From positions 1-64,000 of the forward strand of contig DASPKU010000014.1 in NCBI GenBank assembly GCA_035627955.1: 64,000 nucleotides of DNA, in the 5' to 3' direction. Positions within the stretch are counted from its first letter, which is position 1. Each line of letters begins with the position of its first letter. The notes under the pieces were generated by a model, which was not told the origin of the DNA, did not search any database, and was given only the letters and a program-made list of their open reading frames with translations. This document shows, piece by piece, positions 33,208-41,670 of the stretch. Source of the DNA: Phycisphaerales bacterium (GTDB taxonomy: Bacteria; Planctomycetota; Phycisphaerae; Phycisphaerales; UBA1924). A program made the translations under genes and the position numbers.

Positions 33208-33495
33208 GAGTGTGCAGATTACATCGGCGCGACCCGGGGTCTCAACTGCAAGCAATCCCACCCGACCCTCCGGCGCGCCGCCGTGGGTACTGATGGGCTT
33301 GCCCAGCTTCACACACGGGCCCGCCGGGAACTGAGATAGCCCCGGCTCGGCGTGCACCTGAAACAACCCGGCACGCCTCGCACCGATTTTTCTTATCGCC
33401 CGTCTGAGCGCCAAACAAGTCGCGCAGATTCCCCGCAACCCCTTGAATTCCCGGCTCTCACGGTTATTTTCCTGCCCCTGGAGGAGAGCATCACC

Positions 33496-34116
33496 ATGCG
33501 ATTGATTGCGGCTGTGTGTCTGTGCGTGTGCGCCGCGGGTTCCGCCAGCGCATCCATCATCAACGGCGGTTTCGAGCTGCCCGGGACCGGGTTCCAATCC
33601 GTCAGCCCCGGCCAGACCTTCGGCGGCTGGACCTGCGCCGGCCCCAACGGCATTGAGTTCGTGCACGCCACGCCCAACGCGCAGCTGCCCGGCCTCGAGT
33701 TCTCCGCCTACGAGGGAAGCTACTGGATCGACCTCACCGGCGTCGGTGCCCCCAGCGGCATCTACCAGGACGTCACCACCGCGGCGAACACCCTCTATGA
33801 GGTGACCTTCGCCATGGCGGGCAACGTGTGGTCCGGGCCGCAGGTAATGAACCTCAACGTGCTCTGGAACGACGCCCTTGCGGGCAGCTTCTCCCACAGC
33901 ACGGCCGGTCGCAGCGGGGCCGATATGGGCTGGACGCTCCACAGCGTCACGGTCCTGGGCACGGGGCTGGATCGGCTGCGTTTTCAAGGGCTGAGCGGCG
34001 CGGCCGCGGCGGGCGTGGCCATCGATGCGGTGTCAATCCGCGTGGTGCCCGCTCCGGCAGGGGTGGCTGGACTGGCGATGGGGTGCCTGATGGCGAGCCG
34101 TCGCCGGCGCGCCTGA
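33496..34116 (+). CDS. DUF642-like exported protein with PEP-CTERM-like signal
   Basis: This is 206 residues from the ATG at 33496, preceded by GAGGAGA. The signal peptide MRLIAAVCLCVCAAGSASAS leads into INGGFELPGTGF and, further on, WIDLTGVGAPSGIYQDV, features of the DUF642/choice-of-anchor galactose-binding-like fold. It ends VPAPAGVAGLAMGCLMASRRRRA: a short Pro-containing motif, a hydrophobic helix and an Arg cluster. This is the tripartite layout of PEP-CTERM sorting signals, with VPAP in place of VPEP. It is likely processed by an exosortase and displayed at the surface. No exosortase is in this window. Confidence 0.78.
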   Translation: MRLIAAVCLCVCAAGSASASIINGGFELPGTGFQSVSPGQTFGGWTCAGPNGIEFVHATPNAQLPGLEFSAYEGSYWIDLTGVGAPSGIYQDVTTAANTLYEVTFAMAGNVWSGPQVMNLNVLWNDALAGSFSHSTAGRSGADMGWTLHSVTVLGTGLDRLRFQGLSGAAAAGVAIDAVSIRVVPAPAGVAGLAMGCLMASRRRRA

Positions 34117-34141
34117 TCTCACGACAGAACATTGGGGACAC

Positions 34142-34215
34142 AAGGCCGCGGGCTTCCGTTCCGCGGCCTTGTTCACTTCACGACGCGCCGGGTGACGATC
34201 GCTCGCGCGATCGGC
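34142..34215. terminator. Hairpin after the PEP-CTERM gene, plus a palindrome copy
   Basis: A 10-bp stem AAGGCCGCGG/CCGCGGCCTT (34142-34151 and 34161-34170) lies 25 bp after the stop of the plus-strand gene and 48 bp beyond the stop of the minus-strand small gene at 34219. It is a bidirectional terminator-like hairpin but has no strong T-run. It is followed by the palindrome copy at 34196-34215 (core GATCGCTCGCGCGATC). Confidence 0.7.
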
Positions 34216-34218
34216 TCG

Positions 34219-34506
34219 TTAGTCGCCCTTGCGCTTGGACCTCAGCTGCCGGTCCTTGCGGTGCATGTCGTGGGCGTGGCTGGGCTCCACGCGCGAGCCG
34301 CCGCGCGGCGCACCGCCCTGGTTAGCCCCCTCGGGCCCGCCCTTGGCGTCCTGGCGCGGCCCCTGCAACGCGCTGCCCCGCCCGGGGCGTCCCGCCTCGG
34401 GAATCCCGCCCTCGATCGCCCGCCCCCCGCTGCCGCCGATGCGGGTGACCTTGTCGTTGGTGATGCGTGCGTTGGAGTTTGCTCCGGGTGCCTTGCGACC
34501 GGCCAT
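34219..34506 (-). CDS. Small basic, glycine-rich hypothetical protein
   Basis: This is 95 residues from MAGRKAPGANSNARITNDKV. AGGAG lies eight bases upstream of the ATG at 34506. The protein is rich in Gly, Arg, Lys, Gln and Asp, ends RKDRQLRSKRKGD, and is probably mostly disordered. No family is recognised. It is divergent from the DUF1801 gene, with 130 bp between starts. The charge suggests nucleic acid or ribosome contact, but this is only an inference. Confidence 0.55.
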   Translation of the reverse strand: MAGRKAPGANSNARITNDKVTRIGGSGGRAIEGGIPEAGRPGRGSALQGPRQDAKGGPEGANQGGAPRGGSRVEPSHAHDMHRKDRQLRSKRKGD

Positions 34507-34636
34507 GGTCTGTGCTCCTTGATGGTGGTGTGCAGATGGACCGTACCGCCGGGGTGGTTGGGGGCGCGTGAAAGGCGGATTGCGGGCGGCTCGAACTGCC
34601 ATTCGCATTGACGATTCCCGCCGGTAGACTGCCCGC

Positions 34637-35191
34637 ATGCCCGACAAAGCCACCACGGTCAAGGAGTACCTCGCGACGCTCTCCCCCGATGAGAGGGCCT
34701 CGGTCGAGGCGGTGCGGAAGACCATCCTCGACAACCTCGACAAGGAGTACAGCGAGGGCATCCAGTACGGCATGATCGGCTACTGCGTGCCGCACTCGGT
34801 CTACCCGGCCGGCTACCACTGCGACCCGAGGCAGCCGCTGCCCTTCGCCGGCATCGCCGCGCGAAAGGGCTACGTCTCGCTCTACCTCAACTGCGTGTAC
34901 GGCAACGAGGGCGAGCGCGAGAAGTTCGTGGAGGACTGGAAGAAGACCGGCAAGAAGCTGGACATGGGCAAGTCCTGCATCCGCTTCAAAAAGCTCGACG
35001 ACATCCCGCTCGAGGTCGTGGGCCGGGCGGTGAAGCGGCTGCCGGCGAAGAAGTACATCGCCGACTACGAGGCCGCCCTCGCCGCAATGGGCAAGCCGCG
35101 CGGACCCGCGAAGGCGGACAAGCCTGCGGCCAAGAAGGCTGCCACGAAGGTGGTCAAGAAAACGGCGAAGAAGGCCGCGAAGAAGGGCTGA
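34637..35191 (+). CDS. DUF1801-type protein with histone H1-like Lys/Ala tail
   Basis: This is 184 residues. Residues 1-145 fit the YdhG/DUF1801 fold: TVKEYLATLSPDERASVEAV near the start, GMIGYCVPHSVYPAGYH, YVSLYLNCVYGN and SCIRFKKLDDIPLEVVG. The last 35 residues are a Lys/Ala/Pro tail (KADKPAAKKAATKVVKKTAK...) like eukaryotic linker histone tails and the 24-residue peptide at 19300. DUF1801 proteins are often small stress or iron-linked proteins; no precise function is known. The tail would give DNA or RNA binding (inference). Confidence 0.82.
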   Translation: MPDKATTVKEYLATLSPDERASVEAVRKTILDNLDKEYSEGIQYGMIGYCVPHSVYPAGYHCDPRQPLPFAGIAARKGYVSLYLNCVYGNEGEREKFVEDWKKTGKKLDMGKSCIRFKKLDDIPLEVVGRAVKRLPAKKYIADYEAALAAMGKPRGPAKADKPAAKKAATKVVKKTAKKAAKKG

Positions 35192-35230
35192 TCGAGGCAC
35201 GCCGGCGGGGTGTGGTCCGGAGTGCAGCCC

Positions 35231-35827
35231 ATGCGATGGATGCTCAGGAGCTGGCGGGTGTGGGTGGCGGTCGCGTTCGTCGTGATCCCACTGCTGACGG
35301 CGGTGCTGTGCGAGTATTCCGCTGGAAGAGTGCTCCTTGCGAAGTGGGGACTCGTGTCCTCCATCGCCCCACGTGGACGAGTCTGGTTTTTCTGGGGCAC
35401 CGGCGAGATCCAGGACTCGAAGCTGCAGATCTACGACGCCTGGACCACCAGCATCATTGTGACTCACCACGAAGATGGCACCGCCACCGTGCAGCAGGTG
35501 TTCAATGGCACTGGACCGCGTTCGTCGCGCTGGCATCGACCCGTCGCCTACATCACGAAGCCGACCGATCCCTGGGCGAGCCTCACACCCGCCGACATCC
35601 AGCAGATCGTGAGTCCTCGACCTCCGACCTTCGGGGGCGGGCTCTCCATTTCTTTCTCGATGGCGTGGGTGTGCGTGGCGTCACTCGTTCCCTCGGCATG
35701 GCTCTTTCGGAGTGCGTGGCGTAAACGTCCCCGCTCCGGTTGCCGCGCTTGTGGTTATTCCCGCACGGGGCTTTCAAATGGCGCGGCGTGCCCCGAGTGT
35801 GGAGCGGGCGCGGCGGCGACTGCGTAG
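35231..35827 (+). CDS. Membrane protein with C-terminal zinc ribbon
   Basis: This is 198 residues from the ATG at 35231. One N-terminal helix (WRVWVAVAFVVIPLLTAVL) is followed by a soluble middle domain (about 30-135) and a second helix (SFSMAWVCVASLVPSAWLF). The last 35 residues hold two Cys pairs, CRACGYSRTGL and CPECG, forming a zinc ribbon. The same layout (helix, middle, helix, CxxCGYD...CPxCG) appears at 52775-53500 and as a fragment at 56528-56671. Such C-terminal ribbons are frequent in Planctomycetes; the function is unknown. The frame is open 21 bp upstream to a GTG. Confidence 0.7.
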   Translation: MRWMLRSWRVWVAVAFVVIPLLTAVLCEYSAGRVLLAKWGLVSSIAPRGRVWFFWGTGEIQDSKLQIYDAWTTSIIVTHHEDGTATVQQVFNGTGPRSSRWHRPVAYITKPTDPWASLTPADIQQIVSPRPPTFGGGLSISFSMAWVCVASLVPSAWLFRSAWRKRPRSGCRACGYSRTGLSNGAACPECGAGAAATA

Positions 35828-35834
35828 TCGCGTA

Positions 35835-35921
35835 TGCAGCCATTCAGGCTGCGAGCCATGTCGCGTCGGCTACCGTGGGCATTGCCCACGGCTACTCAAC
35901 GCCAGCCTTTCAGGCTGAAGA
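35835..35921. repeat. Palindrome-rich intergenic segment
   Basis: Two copies of CAGCC[AT]TTCAGGCTG (starting about 35837 and 35908) flank an 8-bp hairpin CCGTGGGC-ATT-GCCCACGG (35873-35891). The segment separates convergent genes ending at 35827 and 35951. It has no T-tract. It looks like an interspersed repeat rather than a terminator. Confidence 0.6.
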
Positions 35922-35950
35922 AGCCTCGGGGCCCTTGCGCGGAGCGGCCT

Positions 35951-36643
35951 TCACCGCCTGCGACGACCCGCAGCCAGCGCCCCCAGCCCCGCGAGGGCAA
36001 GCACCCCCGGCGCCGGCACGATTGTCAGGTTGAAGTTGTCAACCCCGAACGTCGCACCATTCCGCATGCTCGCCCCCGAGCCGCCGTTCGCGGAGTAGAA
36101 CCCGAACTGGATCGGCGCTCCCGCGCTCGAGAAGTCAAGGTTGTTCGGCGCCCCGGGCACCAGCGGTTGGAAGCTCGCCTGCGTGAACGTGCCGGAGAAC
36201 GTGCTCCAGCCGTTGCCCGCGATGGCCGCGCTGGGCGAGGTCACGGCGAAGTAGAAGTCGCCGTTCTGCACGCACACCAGCCCCAGCGCCACCGCGTTCA
36301 CCAGCGGCGCCTGGAAGCACGCCGCGTCGAACGACACGCTCACGCTGGTGATCGCGCCCGCGCCCGACGGCATCCACACCGCCCCGCTCCTCAGGTGGGC
36401 GAACGCGATGCTGACCCCCGAGGGCACGATTTGCCAGTTGTGCACCCCGAAGCGGTACCCGCCGGGGTTGCCGCCCGTCGCCTGCGCGAGGCCGGTCCCT
36501 TGAGCATCGCCCATGGGCGTGGTGTCGTGCACCTTGGTCAGCGACCAGTCCGCGTCGGCCATGGTGGGGTCGAAGACGGTCAAGTTGGCGTGAGCGGCCG
36601 AGGCCGCGGCCAGCGCGCCGGCAAGCGCAATCGTGTAACGCAT
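35951..36643 (-). CDS. Exported protein with PEP-CTERM-like sorting signal
   Basis: This is 230 residues. The signal peptide MRYTIALAGALAAASAAHA is cleaved before NLTVFD. The body is a beta-rich domain with ITSVSVSFDAACFQAPL and WSTFSGTFTQASFQPLV, similar to exported planctomycete proteins of unknown function. It ends IVPAPGVLALAGLGALAAGRRRR, the same VPAP-helix-Arg layout as the DUF642-like protein. GAGAGGAAG lies upstream of the ATG. Surface display by an exosortase-type system is inferred. Confidence 0.75.
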   Translation of the reverse strand: MRYTIALAGALAAASAAHANLTVFDPTMADADWSLTKVHDTTPMGDAQGTGLAQATGGNPGGYRFGVHNWQIVPSGVSIAFAHLRSGAVWMPSGAGAITSVSVSFDAACFQAPLVNAVALGLVCVQNGDFYFAVTSPSAAIAGNGWSTFSGTFTQASFQPLVPGAPNNLDFSSAGAPIQFGFYSANGGSGASMRNGATFGVDNFNLTIVPAPGVLALAGLGALAAGRRRR

Positions 36644-36760
36644 GTCTCTCTCTTCCTCTCGCCCGGCGTGAGCCGCGGCAGGGGAAGATAGCAGCCGAAG
36701 GGCAGGCCTCTGACACGTTCTGTAGAGGACATCGAGGCCATAGAAGACCTACACGTCCGC

Positions 36761-38143
36761 TCAGGTTCCGCCAAGGCCCAGTTCGCTCGGCGTGTTCAGC
36801 CCGAACCGCCCCGTCACCCGCAGCAGGTTCAGGTAGAACAGCTTCTGGTTGAACCGCTCGTTGCTCAGCTGCAGCTGCGCGCTCAGCAGCTGGTCCTGCG
36901 CAGTGAGCTGGTCGAGGTTGCTCGCGTTGCCAACCCGGTATTGCGCCACGGCCAGGTCGTACGCCCGCTGCGCCGCGGTGACGCTGATCTCCAGCTCCCG
37001 CAGCTTGCTCGTAGAGGTGATGAAGTCCTCGTACGCGAGCGTTACGTCCTCGTGGATCTGGCGGGCGAGTCGGTCCTGCTGCATCACGCTCTGCCGCAGG
37101 CCCGACAGCGCATCGCGGACGTCCTGGTAGGTCTGCGCGGCGTCAAACACCGGCTGCAGCAGCGACGCCGTGAGCGACCACGGGTTGCCGCTGCCCGCGC
37201 TCGAGTAGAGCAGGAAGGACGTGTTGAGGTTCACGCTCGGGTAGTACTGGGCGTATGCGCCCTTGACGCCAATGGACGCCACCTCCACCGACCTGCGGGC
37301 CGCGGCCAGATCCAGCCGATGATCCACCGCGTCCTGCTCGAACTCGATGGCGGGCCTGGGCGATGTGGGCGGGGCGAACTGGTCCGCGAGCGGGTTGTCG
37401 ATGTAATCGAGCCCCAGCAGGAACGCGAGCGTGGTGCGTGCCTGGCGGGCGTTGCTCTGGGCCTGCATCAGCGACACGCGCGTGGAGGACTCGTCGGCCT
37501 GCGCCTGAGCCAGGTCCAGCGGACGGGCGATGCCCAAGCGCGTGCGGGCCTCCACGTCGCGCAGCTGCTCGGCCCGCAGCGCGAGCGAGTTCTGCAGCAC
37601 CCGCACCTGCTCCTCGGCGGTGAGCACCTGGTAGAAGCTGTTCGCGACCCCCAGCAGCACCGTCTGCTGGAGGTCCAAAAGGTCGAGGCGCGAAACCTCA
37701 CTCAGCACCCGCGCCTGCTCGAGGTTGCGGATCGACCGCAGGTTGAACACTTGGATGGACCCGCCGACGCTCGCGCTGGTGGAGTTGCGCGCTGTCGAGC
37801 CGTTGACGTTGAGGTTGTGCGAGGCTGACGCCGACACGCTTGGAAGGAACACGTTGGCAGCGCGGGCGCGGGCGATGAGCGACTGGAGGTACTGCTCCCC
37901 GCGGATCGAGAGTTGCTCGTCGTTCTGGTTGGCGAGGTAGAGGGCGTGCTGGAGGGTGAGGGGCTGCTCGGTGCTCGGGGCCTCCACCCGCTCGCGCGGG
38001 GCGTGCTCGTCGAGGACGGCGCGGTAGGTGTCGACCTCGGCGCGTTGGTTGACGGTGCAGCCGGCGAGCAAGCCGAGCATCAGCACCGGGGCGATGAACC
38101 ACCGAGATGAGGACATCTCGGTGGCACGGATCGGTTTACTCAT
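36761..38143 (-). CDS. TolC-family outer membrane efflux lipoprotein
   Basis: This is 460 residues. It starts at 38143, inside the end of the permease gene, an 8-bp overlap (ATGAGTAA) that implies coupled translation. The lipobox LAGC (Cys29) follows a hydrophobic stretch VLMLGLL. Two TolC-type halves follow, each with long amphipathic helices (for example LQQTVLLGVANSFYQVLTAE and HEDVTLAYEDFITSTSKLRE). The N-terminal segment ATEMSSSRW is encoded by a palindromic repeat, so Met10 within the repeat is a possible alternative start giving a standard signal peptide. It should form the outer-membrane channel for the MacAB-type pump encoded upstream. Confidence 0.9.
   Translation of the reverse strand: MSKPIRATEMSSSRWFIAPVLMLGLLAGCTVNQRAEVDTYRAVLDEHAPRERVEAPSTEQPLTLQHALYLANQNDEQLSIRGEQYLQSLIARARAANVFLPSVSASASHNLNVNGSTARNSTSASVGGSIQVFNLRSIRNLEQARVLSEVSRLDLLDLQQTVLLGVANSFYQVLTAEEQVRVLQNSLALRAEQLRDVEARTRLGIARPLDLAQAQADESSTRVSLMQAQSNARQARTTLAFLLGLDYIDNPLADQFAPPTSPRPAIEFEQDAVDHRLDLAAARRSVEVASIGVKGAYAQYYPSVNLNTSFLLYSSAGSGNPWSLTASLLQPVFDAAQTYQDVRDALSGLRQSVMQQDRLARQIHEDVTLAYEDFITSTSKLRELEISVTAAQRAYDLAVAQYRVGNASNLDQLTAQDQLLSAQLQLSNERFNQKLFYLNLLRVTGRFGLNTPSELGLGGT
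38099..38124. repeat. CCACCGAGATG palindrome inside the TolC-like gene start
   Basis: Arms of 11 bp (38099-38109 and 38114-38124) enclose the loop AGGA. Read in the TolC-like gene's frame the palindrome gives TEMSSSRW. Copies lie at 42737-42762 (lptE) and 63713-63738 (intergenic), plus a degenerate one at 56469-56494. Confidence 0.85.
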
Positions 38144-39344
38144 GACGCAGGGCCTCGATGGGGTCCAGCTTGGCGGCCCGCCACGCAGGGTAGAAGCCGA
38201 AGAACACGCCCACGGCCGCGGAAAAACTGAGGGCCAGGATAATGCTGAAGGGCTCCACCAGCGACTGGAAGTCGGGCAGCAGCATCGGCAGCAGGCGCGC
38301 CCCGCCCACGCCCATCGCCACACCCAGCAGCCCGCCGATGCCCGACATCAGCAGCGACTCGAGCAGGAACTGGCTGAGGATGTCCTTGTTCTTGGCCCCG
38401 ATCGCCTTACGCACGCCAATCTCGCGGGTGCGCTCGGTCACCGTTACCAGCATGATGTTCATGATCCCGATGCCGCCCACCAGCAGCGAGATCCCAGCGA
38501 TACCCCCCAGCAGCACTGTGAACGTCCGGCTCATCGCGTTGGCCTCTTCCAGCATCGCGGCCTGGTTGCGGATGTCGATCGTGTCGGGCATACCCGGCTG
38601 CACGCGGTGACGTTTGCGGATCAGCGACGCGATATCCTCCTGCACCTTCGCGAGGTCCCCGCCCTCCTCCGCCTGGATCGCGATCTCCCGCAGCCGGTCC
38701 TGCCCCAGCACCTGCTTCATCGCCGTGGTGTGCGGGATGATGATCTGGTCGTCGGGGTTGAACCACCCCTGGTCGCCCTTGCTCTTCATCACGCCGATCA
38801 CGCGGAAGTTGATGCCGTTGATCTTGATGACCTTGTCGATGGGGTCGATGTCGCCGAACAGGTTGGTGGCCGTGACGGGCCCGATCACCGCCACCCGCGC
38901 CATGCGATCGGCGTCCAGGTCGGTGAACTTCTGCCCCTTCTCGATCTTGAAGTCGCGCAGCGTGAAGTACGTCAGGGTCGTCCCGACCAGGCTGCTCCGC
39001 GTGTTCTTGTTCAGGTACTTGATCTGCCCGCTGCCCCCCACCACCGGGGCGATCGCGTGCACGCCCTCCACCCCCAGCAGCGCCTCCGCGTCCTCCAGCG
39101 TGAGGTTCTGCTGCGTGCCCGACATCACGCCCATGCTGCCGCGCTGCCCGGGGCGGACGATCAGGAGGTTCGTGCCCATGGCCGACATGCGGTCCATGAT
39201 GCTCTTCTTGGCCCCCGCGCCAATGGCGAGCATGGAGATCACCGCGCCAACGCCGATGATGATGCCCAGCATCGCCAGCACGCTCCGCAGCTTGTTGGCC
39301 GCGAGGCTCTTGAGGGCCACCTTCACGATCATCCACAGCATCAT
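38136..39344 (-). CDS. MacB/FtsX-type ABC transporter permease
   Basis: This is 402 residues with the standard layout: one N-terminal helix (KLRSVLAMLGIIIGVGAVIS), a large periplasmic domain (about 50-270), and three C-terminal helices with GISLLVGGIGIMNIMLVTV and the cytosolic loop TERTREIGVRKAIGAK, a hallmark of MacB/LolC-type permeases. It ends DPIEALRHE. GAGGAGG lies ten bases upstream of the ATG at 39344, which overlaps the ATPase stop (ATGA). MacB-type proteins use mechanotransmission to drive export of substrates delivered in the periplasm. The substrate is unknown. Confidence 0.93.
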   Translation of the reverse strand: MMLWMIVKVALKSLAANKLRSVLAMLGIIIGVGAVISMLAIGAGAKKSIMDRMSAMGTNLLIVRPGQRGSMGVMSGTQQNLTLEDAEALLGVEGVHAIAPVVGGSGQIKYLNKNTRSSLVGTTLTYFTLRDFKIEKGQKFTDLDADRMARVAVIGPVTATNLFGDIDPIDKVIKINGINFRVIGVMKSKGDQGWFNPDDQIIIPHTTAMKQVLGQDRLREIAIQAEEGGDLAKVQEDIASLIRKRHRVQPGMPDTIDIRNQAAMLEEANAMSRTFTVLLGGIAGISLLVGGIGIMNIMLVTVTERTREIGVRKAIGAKNKDILSQFLLESLLMSGIGGLLGVAMGVGGARLLPMLLPDFQSLVEPFSIILALSFSAAVGVFFGFYPAWRAAKLDPIEALRHE

Positions 39345-40045
39345 GGCAGGGCGACCTCCTCGTGAAGGGTCCCCGCCACGGTTTCCGGCGGCATCGTGAT
39401 CTGCCCGTCCTTGATGTAGATCTCCCGCTGGCAGTGGCGAGCGACGCCCAGGTCGTGCGTCACGATGATCACCGTGTGCCCGCGGGCGTTGACCGACTTG
39501 AACAGGTTCAGAATCTCCTCGCCCGTCCGCGAGTCGAGCGCCCCGGTCGGCTCGTCGCACAGCAGGATCGCCGGGTCGCTCACGATCGCCCGCGCGATCG
39601 CCACCCTCTGCCGCTGACCGCCCGAGAGCTGGTTGGGCTCGTGATGCGTGCGGTCTGCCAGCCCCACAACCTTCAAAGCCTCGTGCGCCCGCTCCTTCGC
39701 ATCGTGCCGGGCCGCGTAGTGCAGCGGCAGCTCCACGTTCTCCAGCGCCGTCATCCGCGGCAGCAGGTTGAACGTCTGGAACACGAAGCCGATCCGCTTG
39801 TTCCTGATCTCCGCCAGCTTGTCGCTCGACAGCTTCGACGTGTCCTGCCCCTCCAGCAGGTACGTGCCCGAGTCCGGCCGCTCCAGGCACCCCAGCACAT
39901 TCATCAGCGTCGACTTGCCCGAGCCCGACGGTCCGCGGATCGCCACCATCTCACCGGCGTTGATCGTCAGCGACACGCCGTTGAGCGCCCGCACGACGTT
40001 GTCACCGAGGCGGTACGTGCGGACGAGGTCGCGACCGACGATCAT
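39341..40045 (-). CDS. ABC transporter ATP-binding protein (MacB/LolD type)
   Basis: This is 234 residues. Walker A is GPSGSGKST, the Q-loop FVFQTFNLLPRMT, the signature LSGGQRQRVAIARAI, Walker B AILLCDEPTGALD, and the switch His in VTHD. The sequence around these is that of the MacB/LolD group. It starts 4 bp inside the MacA-like gene (ATGA) and ends 4 bp inside the permease gene. It powers the permease on the cytoplasmic side. In E. coli MacB the ATPase and permease are fused; here they are separate genes, as in Lol-type systems. Confidence 0.95.
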   Translation of the reverse strand: MIVGRDLVRTYRLGDNVVRALNGVSLTINAGEMVAIRGPSGSGKSTLMNVLGCLERPDSGTYLLEGQDTSKLSSDKLAEIRNKRIGFVFQTFNLLPRMTALENVELPLHYAARHDAKERAHEALKVVGLADRTHHEPNQLSGGQRQRVAIARAIVSDPAILLCDEPTGALDSRTGEEILNLFKSVNARGHTVIIVTHDLGVARHCQREIYIKDGQITMPPETVAGTLHEEVALP

Positions 40046-41412
40046 CGCCGCCCCCCACCGCCGCCGCGACCACCACCACCGGGGAAGCCCATGCCGGGCA
40101 TGCCCATGCCGCGCGGCCGGTTCTGCTGGTCCGCGCGCCAGCGGCTCATCTCATCCCCGGCGCGGTACTGGATCTTCTGACCTTCCTTCAGCCCCTCCAG
40201 CACCTCGTACTTCTCGCCGTCGTTCAGCCCCACCTTCACCGGTACGTCCGTGGTGCTGCCGTCCTCGTTGACGACCGTCACGACCTGCTGCCGCTCCTTC
40301 CGCTGCACCGCGGCCATGGGGATCGTCAGCACATCGGCCTTCTGAGCCGCGATGATCTGCACGTTGCCCGTCATCTCCGGCTTGAGCAGCTTCTTGTTCG
40401 GACCCTCGACCTCGATCTTCACCTCAAACGTCACGACGTTGTTCGTGCTCACGCCCTTGGTGGCGATGCGCACCACCTTGCCCTCGAACTTCTTGCCGGG
40501 GTACGCGTCCAGCGTGATGTCCACATCCTGCCCGACTTCCACCTGCCCGATGTCCGATTCGTCAACCGCCGCGAGGATGAACACCCGCGAGAGGTCCGAC
40601 AGAATCATGATCGACGTGCCGCCGCCGACGTTGGTGGTGGCCGACGCGATCATCGCGCCCGTCTGCGTCGTTAGCGACGCCACCACTCCGTCGATCGGTG
40701 CGGTCACCGTGGTGTACCCGAGCAGCGTCTTCGCGAGGTCCAGCGCGATCTGCGCGTCCGTAACCTGGGCTTCGGCGAGCTTGACATCCTCGCGCCGCAC
40801 CTCGAGGGCCAGCTCCGAGGTCTTGATCTCCTGGAGCTGCACCTTGGCGTTCTCCAGCTCCGCCGCCGCTGAGGCGGCCGCGGTCATGGCCGCGTCATAG
40901 TCCTCCTGCGAACCCAGGTTCTCCGCCAGCAGCTGCCGCCGCCGCTCCGCCCGGTCCGCGGCCTCCTTGGCCCGCACCTGCGCCGACGCCAAGGCCGCGT
41001 TCGCCCGGTCGCGCGAGGTCACCACCTCCTGCTCCGCGATCACCAGGTTCTGCTTCGCCTGGGCCAGGCGCGCCTGCACGATGGTCAGGCTCACCTCGCG
41101 CTGCGACACCGTGCGCTGCTGCTCCGTCGGGTCCAGCTGCAGCAGCAGGTCGCCCTTCTTGACCTCCTGGCTGATATCGAAGGGCAGCTTGACCACCTGC
41201 CCGCCCGCGCGCGCCTTGATCTCAACATCGAGGTTCGACACCACCCGCCCGGTGCTGGGCACGGCCTGGAAGATGTTGCCGCGGGCCACCGTCGCGGTCT
41301 GCATGGCGGGCTGCTCGGCCGCGCTGTCGTTATCGCGGGTCTTGTTCCAATAGAACCAGCCACCCCCGCCGAGAGCGAGGAGAACCACCAGGATGAGGAG
41401 TGCTTTCTTCAT
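40042..41412 (-). CDS. MacA-type periplasmic adaptor (membrane fusion) protein
   Basis: This is 456 residues. The N-terminal helix MKKALLILVVLLALGGGGWF anchors it. The barrel and lipoyl halves (VPSTGRVVSNLDVEIKARAG and TAPIDGVVASLTTQTGAM) flank a long coiled-coil hairpin (about 100-215). Beta-barrel segments follow, and a Gly/Met/Arg-rich end (PRGMGMPGMGFPGGGG) that is unusual. It bridges the inner-membrane ABC pump to the TolC-like channel. First gene of the four-gene operon: adaptor, ATPase, permease, channel, all overlapping by 4 to 8 bp. The leader lies in a 258-bp region divergent from the bamD-like gene. Confidence 0.92.
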   Translation of the reverse strand: MKKALLILVVLLALGGGGWFYWNKTRDNDSAAEQPAMQTATVARGNIFQAVPSTGRVVSNLDVEIKARAGGQVVKLPFDISQEVKKGDLLLQLDPTEQQRTVSQREVSLTIVQARLAQAKQNLVIAEQEVVTSRDRANAALASAQVRAKEAADRAERRRQLLAENLGSQEDYDAAMTAAASAAAELENAKVQLQEIKTSELALEVRREDVKLAEAQVTDAQIALDLAKTLLGYTTVTAPIDGVVASLTTQTGAMIASATTNVGGGTSIMILSDLSRVFILAAVDESDIGQVEVGQDVDITLDAYPGKKFEGKVVRIATKGVSTNNVVTFEVKIEVEGPNKKLLKPEMTGNVQIIAAQKADVLTIPMAAVQRKERQQVVTVVNEDGSTTDVPVKVGLNDGEKYEVLEGLKEGQKIQYRAGDEMSRWRADQQNRPRGMGMPGMGFPGGGGRGGGGGRR

Positions 41413-41670
41413 GTGGAGCGATCGTGCAAACGTCGTGACAGAACAAGATCAGAGACTCGAACAGGGCCTAGGAAGGGATGAACGTGACCGGCCCGGGGTC
41501 ATTGCAGAACGGATCGTGAACAGCGGCAGGGGGTTCGCCGGCCCGGGTGAATCCGATTCCACCGGCTCACCCTCCGACCTCTCATTGGATGATACCGGCG
41601 GCGGGTTCCCGTCGGGCATCGCCCCCAGCCCTCAGGCACCGACGCGGGACGCCCGATAGACTCGCTCCCT
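41413..41670. other. Divergent promoter region between exporter operon and bamD-like gene
   Basis: This 258-bp gap separates the starts of two outward-facing transcription units. The part near 41420-41480 is less GC-rich. No clear promoter hexamers, repeats or palindromes are seen by eye. Confidence 0.4.

Noticed and set aside
33208-33987. Upstream extension of the minus-strand dockerin-tailed gene
   Set aside because: The frame is open to 33987 but crosses the divergent DUF642-like gene and lacks similarity. The signal peptide at 33207 fixes the start.
39580-39600. GATCGCCCGCGCGATCGC resembling the palindrome family
   Set aside because: It encodes IARAI in the ABC ATPase signature region, a conserved protein motif; the similarity to the repeat is coincidental. 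The same holds for the match near 47152-47170 in ruvA.
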